DNA of 7,306 nucleotides from an uncultured Saprospiraceae bacterium (GCA_937967535.1 CALCMV010000240.1:1-7306), one strand, 5' to 3'. Positions 1 through 7,030 are shown, counted from the stretch's first letter. Notes: a model not told the origin generated them from the sequence alone. Numbers and translations are program-made.

Positions 1-61
1 CCCCCTCCAAAGGGGGAGAGTCTACTGATTTCCAGAGTTTTATCTCCCCCTTTGGAGGGGG
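1..61. repeat. Perfect 19-bp inverted repeat (C/G-rich intergenic palindrome)
   Basis: Arm 1-19 (CCCCCTCCAAAGGGGGAGA) is the exact reverse complement of arm 43-61, with a 23-base spacer. The element is much more GC-rich than the surrounding intergenic DNA and is followed by a G-rich tail (TTGGGGGG). Palindromes of this wording are common intergenic repeats in Bacteroidota genomes (family knowledge, not searched here). Possible roles are a REP-like element, a transcript 3'-end stem-loop for a gene to the left, or both. There is no T tract directly after the right arm, so a classical intrinsic terminator is not supported. Confidence 0.75.
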
Positions 62-270
62 TTGGGGGGTGGAAAACACGTTTTATGAAAAAGCCATTGC
101 ACAAATAATGTGTTTTTTGTTTTATGCTAATTAAATACTATTTTTTGTTAATTTTTATAAATAAAAATTTTAAATAATATTTTCACAAAAAATAAATTTA
201 CATATACTTAATTTTAATTAAAATAAAAAAATAATCACTTATGGAAATGTCTTCGCCAAATTTTGAATTA

Positions 271-362
271 TGAATTTTGAATGGTAAATTAATTTAAATT
301 TTACTTTGTTTTTTACTGGTAATTATTAACTAATAAAGTAAATATTTTTCATTCAAAATTCA
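271..362. repeat. 13-base inverted repeat pair (TGAATTTTGAATG / CATTCAAAATTCA)
   Basis: TGAATTTTGAATG at 271-283 is exactly complementary to CATTCAAAATTCA at 350-362. A third copy of CATTCAAAATTCA lies at 3605-3617, just before the next plus-strand gene. All three copies are intergenic. The word is AT-rich, so chance similarity is not excluded, but a 13-base identity repeated upstream of two genes suggests a dispersed repeat or a shared site. Confidence 0.5.
276..308 (+). promoter_or_regulatory. Weak candidate Bacteroidota-type promoter for the receptor gene
   Basis: TTTG at 276-279 and TTACTTTG at 301-308 resemble the Bacteroidota -33 (TTTG) and -7 (TAnnTTTG) elements. The spacing is 21 bases and the -7 has one mismatch. 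It would leave a 5' leader of roughly 175 bases. The AT-rich background makes such partial matches common, so this is only a suggestion. Confidence 0.2.
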
Positions 363-491
363 AATAATACATTTATTGATTATTACCTAATTTCCCGGTT
401 TCCGAATTTCCCAATATCCAAAGTCCGATAATTCTCAGCCTAAAAAGAATACAACCAAACCAAATAAACCCAACAAACCAATTACCAAACT

Positions 492-3308
492 ATGTACAAA
501 TATATATTCGTCTTTATATTGCCCCTTTTCGCCTTAAATGTACAGGCTCAAAACTACACCTTGAGTGGCACAGTGACAGACAGCGATTTACTCGAACCAC
601 TCATCGGTGTCACCATTTATGTAGGTGAAAAAGGAGTCACGACAGACTTCAATGGTCAATATCAACTTGAATTACCATCAGGTACGCATCAAGTTAAATA
701 TTCATACATCGGTTTTGAAGACCGCGTGGAAACCGTCACTATCGCGGGTGCGCCTCTGCGTCACGACATTGCGATGGGCGAATCATCCGAAGTACTCAAA
801 GAGGTTGTCATAACGGCAGATATTGCCATAGACCGCCGTACTCCGGTGGCATTTTCCAATATTCCAACGGTCAAAATACAAGAAGAACTTGCCTCGCAAG
901 ACATCCCGATGCTACTCAATTCTACGCCCGGTACTTATGCCACACAAGCGGGCGGAGGCGATGGCGACGCACGTATCACCATTCGCGGTTTCAATCAGCG
1001 CAATGTGGCGGTCATGCTCGATGGTATTCCGGTCAATGACATGGAAAACGGTTGGGTTTTTTGGTCCAATTGGTTTGGCTTGGATGCCGTCACCAAAACC
1101 ATGCAGGTACAACGCGGACTCGGCGCATCCAAACTTTCCATCCCATCCGTAGGCGGCACGATTAATATTTTGACCAAAGGCATTGATGCCAAACCCGGCG
1201 GCAGCCTCCAACAAACTATCGGCAACAACGGCTTCCTGCAAACCAAATTCGGCTACACCACCGGGCGTACCAAAAAAGGTTGGGGACTCTCCGTAGCGGG
1301 TTCGTACAAGCAAGGTAATGGCTGGGTAGATGGTGCATTTACAGAAGCTCTTTTTTATTACCTTCGGGTGGATAAAGCCATTGGAAATCATATCATTAGC
1401 CTACAAGGATTTGGTGCGCCGCAGCGTCATGGGCAGCGTAGTTTCGGGCAGGTGATTGAACATTTTGATACCGATTTTGCCAGCCGACTTGGGGTAAATA
1501 TTGATACAATTGATAATAATTATGGTTTGAGAAATAATCCCTTTTTGGGCGAATTGCAACGTTGGGAAATTACTGCCGATGGTGACACCATTTTTTCAGA
1601 CAAAGAACAACTCAACACCCGCCAAAATTTTTACCACAAACCACAATACAGCTTGCGCCATTTTTGGGCACCCAATCAGCGTACTTCCCTCTCCAATGTC
1701 GTCTATGTTTCTATCGGAAATGGCGGCGGTGCAGCAGGTACGGGTATTGGTACAAGCAATGGTCAGCCCCGTTTGCAGGAGACTTTTGATGCCAATTCTA
1801 CACCCAATATTTTTACGGGTGGCGAAAGGATTTCTTCGGGAATTTTGCGAGCATCTATCAACAATCACTTTTGGGTTGGTGCGCTTTCTACCCTTAATCG
1901 CACCCTCAGCGAAACCCTTACATTTTCCGGCGGTTTGGATTTGCGCTATTATAAAGGCGAACACTACCGGACGGTACACGACCTACTCGGCGGCGATTAT
2001 TTCCTCGACGGCGAAGACCGCCTCGTGCGCGTAGGCGAGGGCAATACACAACTGCGCGAAGGAGACCGATATTTCAATGATTATGAGGGTTTTGTATCTT
2101 GGGGTGGTCTATTTGGTTTGTTAGAATATAATAAGGATAAATGGTCGGTTTTTGCCAATGTTTCTACTGCAATGACGGGTTATGCCCTCGAAGATTTTAT
2201 GTATCACGAAAAAGTAGATGTGGACGGCGAAAGCCTGTTTGTCTCTTACGATGCGCCGATTACGTATAATAATGTGATGTACACCGTTGACCGACCCAAT
2301 CCGGCAGATGTAGCTTCCGCAGTTGCCAATGGCATCACAGTGGATTCTATTTCGGCAGCTAATCAACGGATTGATTGGCGGTGGAGACCGAGTTTTACCT
2401 TCAAAACGGGTGCGGGTTATAATATCAATCGCAATCACCGCGTATTTGCCAATTTGGGCTATCTTTCGCGGGCTACCCGTTATAATAATTTGATTATTAC
2501 AAGAAATATTTACGGAAATAATGTGGTCAATACTGCAACAGGCGAAACCGCCGAATTTGGTAGATATTTCGTAGATGAAAATGCCAAAAATGAGTTGATT
2601 CGTGCAGTAGAATTGGGTTACAGCTTCCGCAGCGAAAAATTTTCTGCCAATCTGAATAGCTATTTTACACATTGGAACAACAGACCACTCGACAATCCGC
2701 CTACCCGCCTCGACCTTGATAGTGAGGAACTTATCTTGCTCAATGTCAGTGGTATCGGTGCGATACATAAAGGCATAGAGTTGGATTTTGCTTACAAGCC
2801 CAACCAAAAACTGGCTTTCGAGGGCTTGGTGTCGCTTGGTGATTGGCGGTGGAATACCGAAGGTACAATTACCGAACCGGATGGCACTCAACAGACCTTC
2901 GATGCGCGAGGTGTGCATGTAGGCGACGCTGCACAAACCCAACTCGGCGGCATGGTACGCATTGAGCCGATTAAGGGGCTTTATGCGAAGTTGCGCGGTA
3001 CATATTTTGGTAGAAATTTCGCCAATTTCCAACCCGAAGACCTCGTAGGCGAAAGCGGCGGACGCGAGTCATGGCAAATGCCCGATTATTTCCTGACCGA
3101 CCTTCACGCCGGATACAATTTCAGATTTGACAAAAAACGACGACTCGCATTGCGCCTAAGTATTTTGAATCTGTTCGATGCCACTTATATCAGCGATGGT
3201 ACGAATAATGACCGCAATTCAGGTTTTACAGATTTCGACGCAAAATCTGCCGCCGTATTTTTCGGACAAGGCAGACGTTTTAATACTTCTATTCAAGTTT
3301 CTTTTTGA
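492..3308 (+). CDS. TonB-dependent outer-membrane receptor with carboxypeptidase-regulatory-like N-terminal domain
   Basis: A 938-residue outer-membrane transporter that would use TonB/ExbBD energy to import a bound ligand; the ligand is unknown. Residues 1-20 are a signal peptide ending VQAQ. Residues 21-95 form a CarboxypepD_reg-like beta-sandwich (SGTVTD, GVTIYV, TDFNGQYQLELPSG, YIGF). A TonB-box-like EVVITA lies at 104-109. The plug spans about 115-230 with ITIRGFNQRNVAVMLDGIP, NDMENGWVFWSNWFGLDAV and VGGTINILTKG. The rest is a beta-barrel ending in RRFNTSIQVSF, whose terminal Phe is typical of outer-membrane barrels. The NDMENGWVFWSNW plug is typical of a SusC-unlike Bacteroidota receptor family, and no SusD gene follows. 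The start at 492 is the one giving a complete signal peptide. No Shine-Dalgarno is visible; a G-free leader precedes it. The gene appears intact. The next gene, a secreted HKD enzyme, might supply its ligand (inference). Confidence 0.95.
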   Translation: MYKYIFVFILPLFALNVQAQNYTLSGTVTDSDLLEPLIGVTIYVGEKGVTTDFNGQYQLELPSGTHQVKYSYIGFEDRVETVTIAGAPLRHDIAMGESSEVLKEVVITADIAIDRRTPVAFSNIPTVKIQEELASQDIPMLLNSTPGTYATQAGGGDGDARITIRGFNQRNVAVMLDGIPVNDMENGWVFWSNWFGLDAVTKTMQVQRGLGASKLSIPSVGGTINILTKGIDAKPGGSLQQTIGNNGFLQTKFGYTTGRTKKGWGLSVAGSYKQGNGWVDGAFTEALFYYLRVDKAIGNHIISLQGFGAPQRHGQRSFGQVIEHFDTDFASRLGVNIDTIDNNYGLRNNPFLGELQRWEITADGDTIFSDKEQLNTRQNFYHKPQYSLRHFWAPNQRTSLSNVVYVSIGNGGGAAGTGIGTSNGQPRLQETFDANSTPNIFTGGERISSGILRASINNHFWVGALSTLNRTLSETLTFSGGLDLRYYKGEHYRTVHDLLGGDYFLDGEDRLVRVGEGNTQLREGDRYFNDYEGFVSWGGLFGLLEYNKDKWSVFANVSTAMTGYALEDFMYHEKVDVDGESLFVSYDAPITYNNVMYTVDRPNPADVASAVANGITVDSISAANQRIDWRWRPSFTFKTGAGYNINRNHRVFANLGYLSRATRYNNLIITRNIYGNNVVNTATGETAEFGRYFVDENAKNELIRAVELGYSFRSEKFSANLNSYFTHWNNRPLDNPPTRLDLDSEELILLNVSGIGAIHKGIELDFAYKPNQKLAFEGLVSLGDWRWNTEGTITEPDGTQQTFDARGVHVGDAAQTQLGGMVRIEPIKGLYAKLRGTYFGRNFANFQPEDLVGESGGRESWQMPDYFLTDLHAGYNFRFDKKRRLALRLSILNLFDATYISDGTNNDRNSGFTDFDAKSAAVFFGQGRRFNTSIQVSF

Positions 3309-3313
3309 TTAAT

Positions 3314-3593
3314 AATGCTACAATGCTGAAATGCTACAATGCTATAAATGTTTAATGAATGAATAATTTATAATTTATGTGATAAGAGTAATTTATAATT
3401 ATTTTATTAAATAAAAATAATTTTATAATCATTTGATTAATAATTTTTAATTGCATAAAAAATACTCTATTTTTCATTTTTACCTAAAAAAATCAAAAAC
3501 ATTATCGCATTAATCATTCATTAAACATTGCAGCATTAAAATCATTCATTCATTAAACATTGTAGCATTATAGCATTTCAGCATTGTAGCATT
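3314..3593. repeat. Long imperfect inverted repeat built of octamer arrays
   Basis: Arm 3314-3364 opens with four tandem AATGCTnn octamers (3314, 3322, 3330, 3338) followed by an AATGAATGAAT tail. Arm 3544-3593 is its near-exact reverse complement, with four nnAGCATT octamers at 3562-3593. Over about 50 bases the arms differ only by two substitutions and a one-base indel. They enclose about 180 very AT-rich bases. An additional direct copy of part of the right arm lies at 3513-3538. The left arm starts five bases after the receptor stop codon. The whole could fold as a large stem in RNA or single-stranded DNA, or be a MITE-like element. No transposase and no clear target duplication is visible. 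Confidence 0.8.
3364..3400. repeat. 12-base direct repeat in AT-rich loop (TAATTTATAATT twice)
   Basis: TAATTTATAATT occurs at 3364-3375 and again at 3389-3400, inside the loop between the arms of the long inverted repeat. It consists only of A and T, so it may simply reflect composition. No promoter with both Bacteroidota elements at correct spacing was found in this loop. Confidence 0.4.
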
Positions 3594-3641
3594 AATTATT
3601 CACTCATTCAAAATTCACTCATCCACTCATTACCATACAAT

Positions 3642-5831
3642 ATGAAAAATATTTTACTGCTTTTTATAGCATTATTTATCTCAAATACTATTTTCGCGCA
3701 AGCGAATATTGCAGAAGCGCGTACCTTTGAACAGGGACAAGCTGTAACCGTTACGGGGGTCGTTATCAATGGTTCTTCGATTGGTACGATTCGTTATTTA
3801 CAAGATGATACGGGTGGAATGCCTGTCTTTGATTTTGACTTTACGGACGATTGGATTCAGGGAGAAGAAATTACCGTTTCGGGGGTCATGGGCGAGTTTC
3901 GTACCTTGATTCAAGTGACGGATGTATCGAATGCTACGGTCAATTCTTCGGGCAATCCGATGCCTGTACCGCACATTGTCACGCCGAATGGTCTTAATGG
4001 CGATATAGAGGCACAACTCGCTACGGTTCAGGATGTTACCTTTACAGATGCAGGCGATATTTTTGGAGTCGGCACACATGAATTTACGGATACCAACGGC
4101 GAATCAAGTATTATTTTTCTACGTACCAATCACCCTTTGGTCGGTACGATTATTCCGCTTGGGGCGATTAATATGACGGGTATTGTTTCTGTTTTTGATG
4201 ATGTCTATCAGTTGTTGCCGCGTGGCATGGATGATTTTGAAAGTTCGGGTGCATTTACGATTACCGCATTGCCGGAGCAGAGCGATATTACGCAAAATAG
4301 CTTTACACTTACATGGGAAACGAGTGCTGCTGTTGACCATATTATTCGCTACGGATTGACACCGGATTTGGAACTCGGCGAAATCGCCGTAGGTAATGCT
4401 GCCCTAGGTACGCACACCTTTACGGGACTCGAAGCAGCTACCTTTTACTATGCTCAAATCGTGTCCGAATCGGATGGACTTTCGCTCGAAACACCTGTAA
4501 GAGTATATAGTACGGCATCTACTTCGTCGGGTACGATTGAGGTGTATTTTAATGGCTGCATTAATAATACTGTCGCTTCCGGCACGACTGCCAATGAGCT
4601 AAGTGGTTCGGAATTGCTCCAATTTTTCAAAGACCAAATCGAAGCGGCACAGACTTCGATTGACATAGCCATGTACAATAATAATCGCAACGACCTGACT
4701 GCTGAACTCACCGCAGCACATGAGCGTGGTGTACAGGTGCGCTACCTGACGGATTTGGATGAGTTCAATTCGGGTACGAGCAATCCTTCGCCGCCCTTCC
4801 CTTTATTTAAGGTGCAGCCGGATAATGATTTCAGCCGATTGATGCACAATAAATTTTTGGTGATTGACGTAGATTCACCGCAGGATGCCCGTATCATTAC
4901 AGGCTCTACCAATTGGACGAACAATAATATAGGTGGCGATTTTAATAATGTCGTTATCATTCAGGACCAAGCACTTGCACGCGCATACCAACTCGAATTT
5001 GAGGAAATGTGGGGAGGTTCAGGTCCACAGCCCGGCGTTTTCGGTTCGGTAGCAGGCGACCAAAAAGCGGACAACACGCCGCACTTATTCAATATCAACG
5101 GGACGATGGTCGAATTGTATTTTTCGCCTTCGGATAATGTGTCTTTCAGGATGGAAGAAGCCATACGCTCGGCTGATTCTATGATTGATTTTGCACTGCT
5201 GACTTTCACTTTTAATGATTTGGGTACAGCGATTTTGGATAAACATAATGAGGGCATAGATGTACGCGGCATCATCGAAAATTCGGGAGATACGGGAACG
5301 GAATTTACCTTCCTCGAAAGTAATGGTGTCAATGTTGCTGACCAACCTGTGGACGGTGCGGTACACCACAAATACTGCATCATAGATGCCGATACACCCG
5401 ACAGCGACCCGCTTGTGATTACGGGTTCGCACAATTGGTCGGCAAGTGCCGAAAACCGCAACGACGAAAATACACTCATCATTCATAGTGAGACGATTGC
5501 GAATCAGTTTTGGCAGGAATTTGAGGCACGATGGGTAGAATGTCTGCTCATAGGTATTGATGCGGTGGTAGAAATTGAAGGTTTTGCAGCGAAAGCCTTC
5601 CCGAATCCGGCTGTGGAATCCATTAATTTTGATTTGTCATTGGATAATGCGAATGATATTTTAATTGAAATTTATGATATAAACGGGAAGATAGTTGATA
5701 CCGCTAATTTGCAGAATATTTCCGGTGATTATATCCACCAAATGACTGTAAATCACTTAGTATCAGGTACTTATTTTGCTACTTTTACAATTGATGGCTT
5801 GACGGTTTCTCGTAAATTTGCAGTGAAATAG
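3642..5831 (+). CDS. Secreted twin-HKD phospholipase D-superfamily protein with OB-fold, FN3 and T9SS sorting domains
   Basis: A 729-residue secreted protein, probably an extracellular nuclease or phosphodiesterase (family inference). Residues 1-20 are a signal peptide ending IFAQ. Residues 26-199 look like OB-fold modules (VTVTGVV, YLQDDTGGMPVF, ITVSGVM), a type often linked to nucleic-acid binding. Residues about 202-291 resemble FN3 (SFTLTWETS, YGLTPD, YYAQI). The first HKD module (298-458) carries H402, K404, D409 and GSTNWT (421-426). The second (486-632) carries H575, K577, D582 and GSHNWS (595-600). Two motifs give one complete PLD active site, so catalysis is expected. The D-to-GS spacing (11 and 12 residues) exceeds the usual six or so. 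Residues 650-729 (FPNP near 653, then SGTYFATF and a basic tail) match a T9SS type A domain, implying export across the outer membrane with surface anchoring or release. The start gives the only full signal peptide; no Shine-Dalgarno is seen. The substrate (DNA, RNA or lipid) is not decidable from sequence. Confidence 0.94.
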   Translation: MKNILLLFIALFISNTIFAQANIAEARTFEQGQAVTVTGVVINGSSIGTIRYLQDDTGGMPVFDFDFTDDWIQGEEITVSGVMGEFRTLIQVTDVSNATVNSSGNPMPVPHIVTPNGLNGDIEAQLATVQDVTFTDAGDIFGVGTHEFTDTNGESSIIFLRTNHPLVGTIIPLGAINMTGIVSVFDDVYQLLPRGMDDFESSGAFTITALPEQSDITQNSFTLTWETSAAVDHIIRYGLTPDLELGEIAVGNAALGTHTFTGLEAATFYYAQIVSESDGLSLETPVRVYSTASTSSGTIEVYFNGCINNTVASGTTANELSGSELLQFFKDQIEAAQTSIDIAMYNNNRNDLTAELTAAHERGVQVRYLTDLDEFNSGTSNPSPPFPLFKVQPDNDFSRLMHNKFLVIDVDSPQDARIITGSTNWTNNNIGGDFNNVVIIQDQALARAYQLEFEEMWGGSGPQPGVFGSVAGDQKADNTPHLFNINGTMVELYFSPSDNVSFRMEEAIRSADSMIDFALLTFTFNDLGTAILDKHNEGIDVRGIIENSGDTGTEFTFLESNGVNVADQPVDGAVHHKYCIIDADTPDSDPLVITGSHNWSASAENRNDENTLIIHSETIANQFWQEFEARWVECLLIGIDAVVEIEGFAAKAFPNPAVESINFDLSLDNANDILIEIYDINGKIVDTANLQNISGDYIHQMTVNHLVSGTYFATFTIDGLTVSRKFAVK

Positions 5832-5875
5832 TAGAACGCGATTTTTACGAATTACGCAGTTTTTTTATAAAATAT

Positions 5876-5910
5876 AATGGCAGATGCTTTTTGGAGTGTC
5901 TGCCATTTTT
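5876..5910. terminator. Intrinsic terminator between convergent genes
   Basis: Arms AATGGCAGATGC (5876-5887) and GTGTCTGCCATT (5896-5907) pair over 12 positions, including two G-U wobbles, around an 8-base loop. On the plus strand a run of five T (5906-5910) follows, 45 bases after the stop of the HKD gene. On the minus strand the stem is followed by an AT-rich stretch (TATATTTTAT), so it may also end the convergent Rpn-family transcript, whose stop is at 5945. Position and structure both support a shared or bidirectional terminator. Confidence 0.72.
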
Positions 5911-5944
5911 GGTATGAGGTCGAATACACCATTTGCAGGCAATT

Positions 5945-6778
5945 TTATTGTTGTTCTTTTTTATGTTCATTCAATACATTTTCAACTTTTTCGATAGGGA
6001 TTTCCAAAGCCTCTGCGATTTTTTCTTTTTCCAAACCTATTCTATCAAAACCTATAATAGCTTCTTTTTCTCTTTCTTCTCTTCCAATATCTTCATAAAT
6101 CACTTTGGTTTTTTTTCTGGCTTCTGCGATTTTTGCTTCGCCCAAAACACTACCCGGTATATTATCCAAATTAGCGATGTCGGCAGCTCTTTTGATATTA
6201 GGATTGGATAAATTGATAGTGGGATTGTCGGGATTTTTTATACTTTCCGAAATCAGTTGTAGCCAATCTCTTATATTTTGCGGCGTGGTATCGTCGGGGT
6301 GATTTGGATTCAGAAAAATGAGTTTGTGCGGATAAATATCGCGCATCTGATTATTGAGTGTTCGGGGGTTAAAATCAGAAATCAGGACTTCATCTTGTAT
6401 CAGTTTTCCTGTTTTATCTTTGACAATATACGGGGCAGTCAGTACGATAATGGTATAGACATCTTGTTTGAAAGCATAATCTGACGAACTTCTCTGCAAA
6501 TCAACCGAAGCCGCTAAAAAGTAATGCAAAAAACGGTCAAAACTGTAATCATAATCTATCCGTTGAATTTCGACAAGTACCCGATGGTCTTCACTTTCTG
6601 CGAATATATCCAACTTAAAGCGTATCGCTGCTACGGGTCTGTCTAATTGTTTTTCCGTTTCAATTTTTGGATTTTGAACATCTACGTCTGCCACATCTTT
6701 GACAAAAGCACGAAATACTTGCTTGTCGGTGAATACCTTTTTAAAAAATACCTCATTGTCTAAATTCGCTAAACGCAT
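5945..6778 (-). CDS. Rpn family recombination-promoting nuclease / PD-(D/E)XK nuclease family putative transposase
   Basis: A 277-residue cytoplasmic protein resembling the Rpn/PDDEXK_2 family, related to transposase_31-type DNA endonucleases. The N-terminus (NEVFFKKVF, residues 8-16) matches the family's usual FKKxF opening, which supports the start at 6778. The PD-(D/E)XK core is seen as KLDIFAES with D57, then VLVEIQR with E70 and Q72, the E-x-Q variant usual here, followed by the conserved aromatic-rich helix DRFLHYFLAAS (81-91). The C-terminal third is helical and charged and ends in a helix-turn-helix-like segment (IGLEKEKIAEALEIPIEKV, 247-265), common in these proteins. Length is normal and there is no frameshift, so it is probably active. 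It is convergent with the HKD gene and shares its terminator. No terminal inverted repeats or target duplication are visible. Rpn proteins are linked to recombination and, in some bacteria, phage defence. The only internal Met is residue 145. Confidence 0.9.
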   Translation of the reverse strand: MRLANLDNEVFFKKVFTDKQVFRAFVKDVADVDVQNPKIETEKQLDRPVAAIRFKLDIFAESEDHRVLVEIQRIDYDYSFDRFLHYFLAASVDLQRSSSDYAFKQDVYTIIVLTAPYIVKDKTGKLIQDEVLISDFNPRTLNNQMRDIYPHKLIFLNPNHPDDTTPQNIRDWLQLISESIKNPDNPTINLSNPNIKRAADIANLDNIPGSVLGEAKIAEARKKTKVIYEDIGREEREKEAIIGFDRIGLEKEKIAEALEIPIEKVENVLNEHKKEQQ

Positions 6779-6790
6779 AGGAAACGGATT

Positions 6791-6809
6791 TTGTAAAACG
6801 TTTTGACAA
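6791..6809 (-). promoter_or_regulatory. LacI-type palindrome upstream of the Rpn-family gene
   Basis: The perfect 10-base palindrome AAAACGTTTT (6795-6804) is flanked by TTGT on the left and ACAA on the right, offset by one base, giving an extended dyad. A central ACGT in A/T arms is the usual layout of LacI/GalR-family operators. It ends 13 bases before the Rpn start codon, where a bound protein could block transcription. No regulator gene is in the window, so function is inferred from shape and place only. Confidence 0.33.
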
Positions 6810-6836
6810 TATACAAAAAAACAGGAAGAGTTTGTA

Positions 6837-6870
6837 AAAATATAATAGCAGATATGGGCTTTTTATCAAA
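6837..6870 (-). promoter_or_regulatory. Candidate promoter for the Rpn-family gene
   Basis: Read on the minus strand, TTTG (6870-6867) lies 22 bases before TATATTTT (6844-6837), which matches the Bacteroidota -7 consensus TAnnTTTG at all but the last base. Transcription would start near 6830, leaving a leader of about 50 bases that includes the 6791-6809 palindrome. The background is AT-rich, so the match is only moderately informative. Confidence 0.3.
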
Positions 6871-6999
6871 TAAAAGTCTTTTGTGACATAGAAATTTGAA
6901 AAATTCCAAAATATTCTATACATTTGATAATGAAATAGAACAATCCACACATCCAACGATTCATTTCACCATTAAAAATAAAAAACATGGCTCTTTCTA

Positions 7000-7009
7000 C
7001 CCCCCCCCC
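7000..7009. repeat. Ten-base poly-C tract
   Basis: Ten consecutive C in otherwise AT-rich DNA. Tracts of this length slip readily during replication and are also prone to sequencing error. An ATG at 6987 reads through the tract (27 codons, stop at 7068-7070). With one C fewer the same ATG would read on to the stop at 7231-7233, in frame with the small ORF at 7108. This raises, but does not show, length-dependent expression. Confidence 0.85.
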
Positions 7010-7030
7010 ACAAATTACATTTATCTTTAA

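Larger units (their letters stand above)
62..491. other. AT-rich non-coding region upstream of the TonB-dependent receptor gene
   Basis: I see no credible gene in these 430 bases. The stretch is dominated by A and T, with small AT-only dyads such as AATTTTTAT (150-158) facing ATAAAAATT (161-169). It contains a 13-base inverted repeat (271-283 and 350-362) and ends in a 46-base stretch without any G directly before the receptor start codon. The receptor promoter should lie here, but no match is strong. Confidence 0.6.

Noticed and set aside
105..121. Terminator-like CACA-aataa-TGTG followed by a T-rich run
   Set aside because: A four-pair stem is too short to call a terminator, and no upstream gene is visible in the window.
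150..169. AT-only hairpin AATTTTTAT/ATAAAAATT
   Set aside because: A perfect nine-base dyad, but wholly A/T and in a very AT-rich stretch, so it is expected by chance and would be weak.
912..1391. 159-codon minus-strand open frame opposite the receptor plug
   Set aside because: It overlaps highly conserved plug motifs on the plus strand and has no family features of its own.
2121..3032. 303-codon minus-strand open frame inside the receptor gene
   Set aside because: It is antisense to the receptor barrel, has no recognisable domain, is rich in Ile, Arg and Cys, and has no sensible leader. The plus-strand frame explains the DNA fully.
3309..3641. CRISPR array
   Set aside because: Repeats are 8-base tandem words or inverted arms, with no 24-40-base direct repeats separated by unique spacers and no cas gene.
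4961..5482. 173-codon minus-strand open frame inside the HKD gene
   Set aside because: It is antisense to the second HKD module; the Ser/Leu-rich translation has no domain and is a by-product of codon use.
492..5831. SusC/SusD polysaccharide utilisation locus
   Set aside because: The receptor plug is of a SusC-unlike type, no SusD-like lipoprotein follows, and the neighbour is not a glycoside hydrolase.
5835..5868. Possible terminator (GCG/CGC before a seven-T run) after the HKD gene
   Set aside because: Only about three base pairs form; the hairpin at 5876-5910 is far stronger.
5945..6778. Complete insertion sequence around the Rpn-family gene
   Set aside because: I found no terminal inverted repeats or target-site duplication on its flanks. 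The nearest repeats (5876-5907 and 6795-6804) are unrelated to each other.
6753..6956. 67-codon minus-strand frame overlapping the Rpn start
   Set aside because: It is dominated by Phe, Tyr, Leu and Ser from AT-rich DNA, overlaps the well-supported Rpn start in another frame, and has no known motif.
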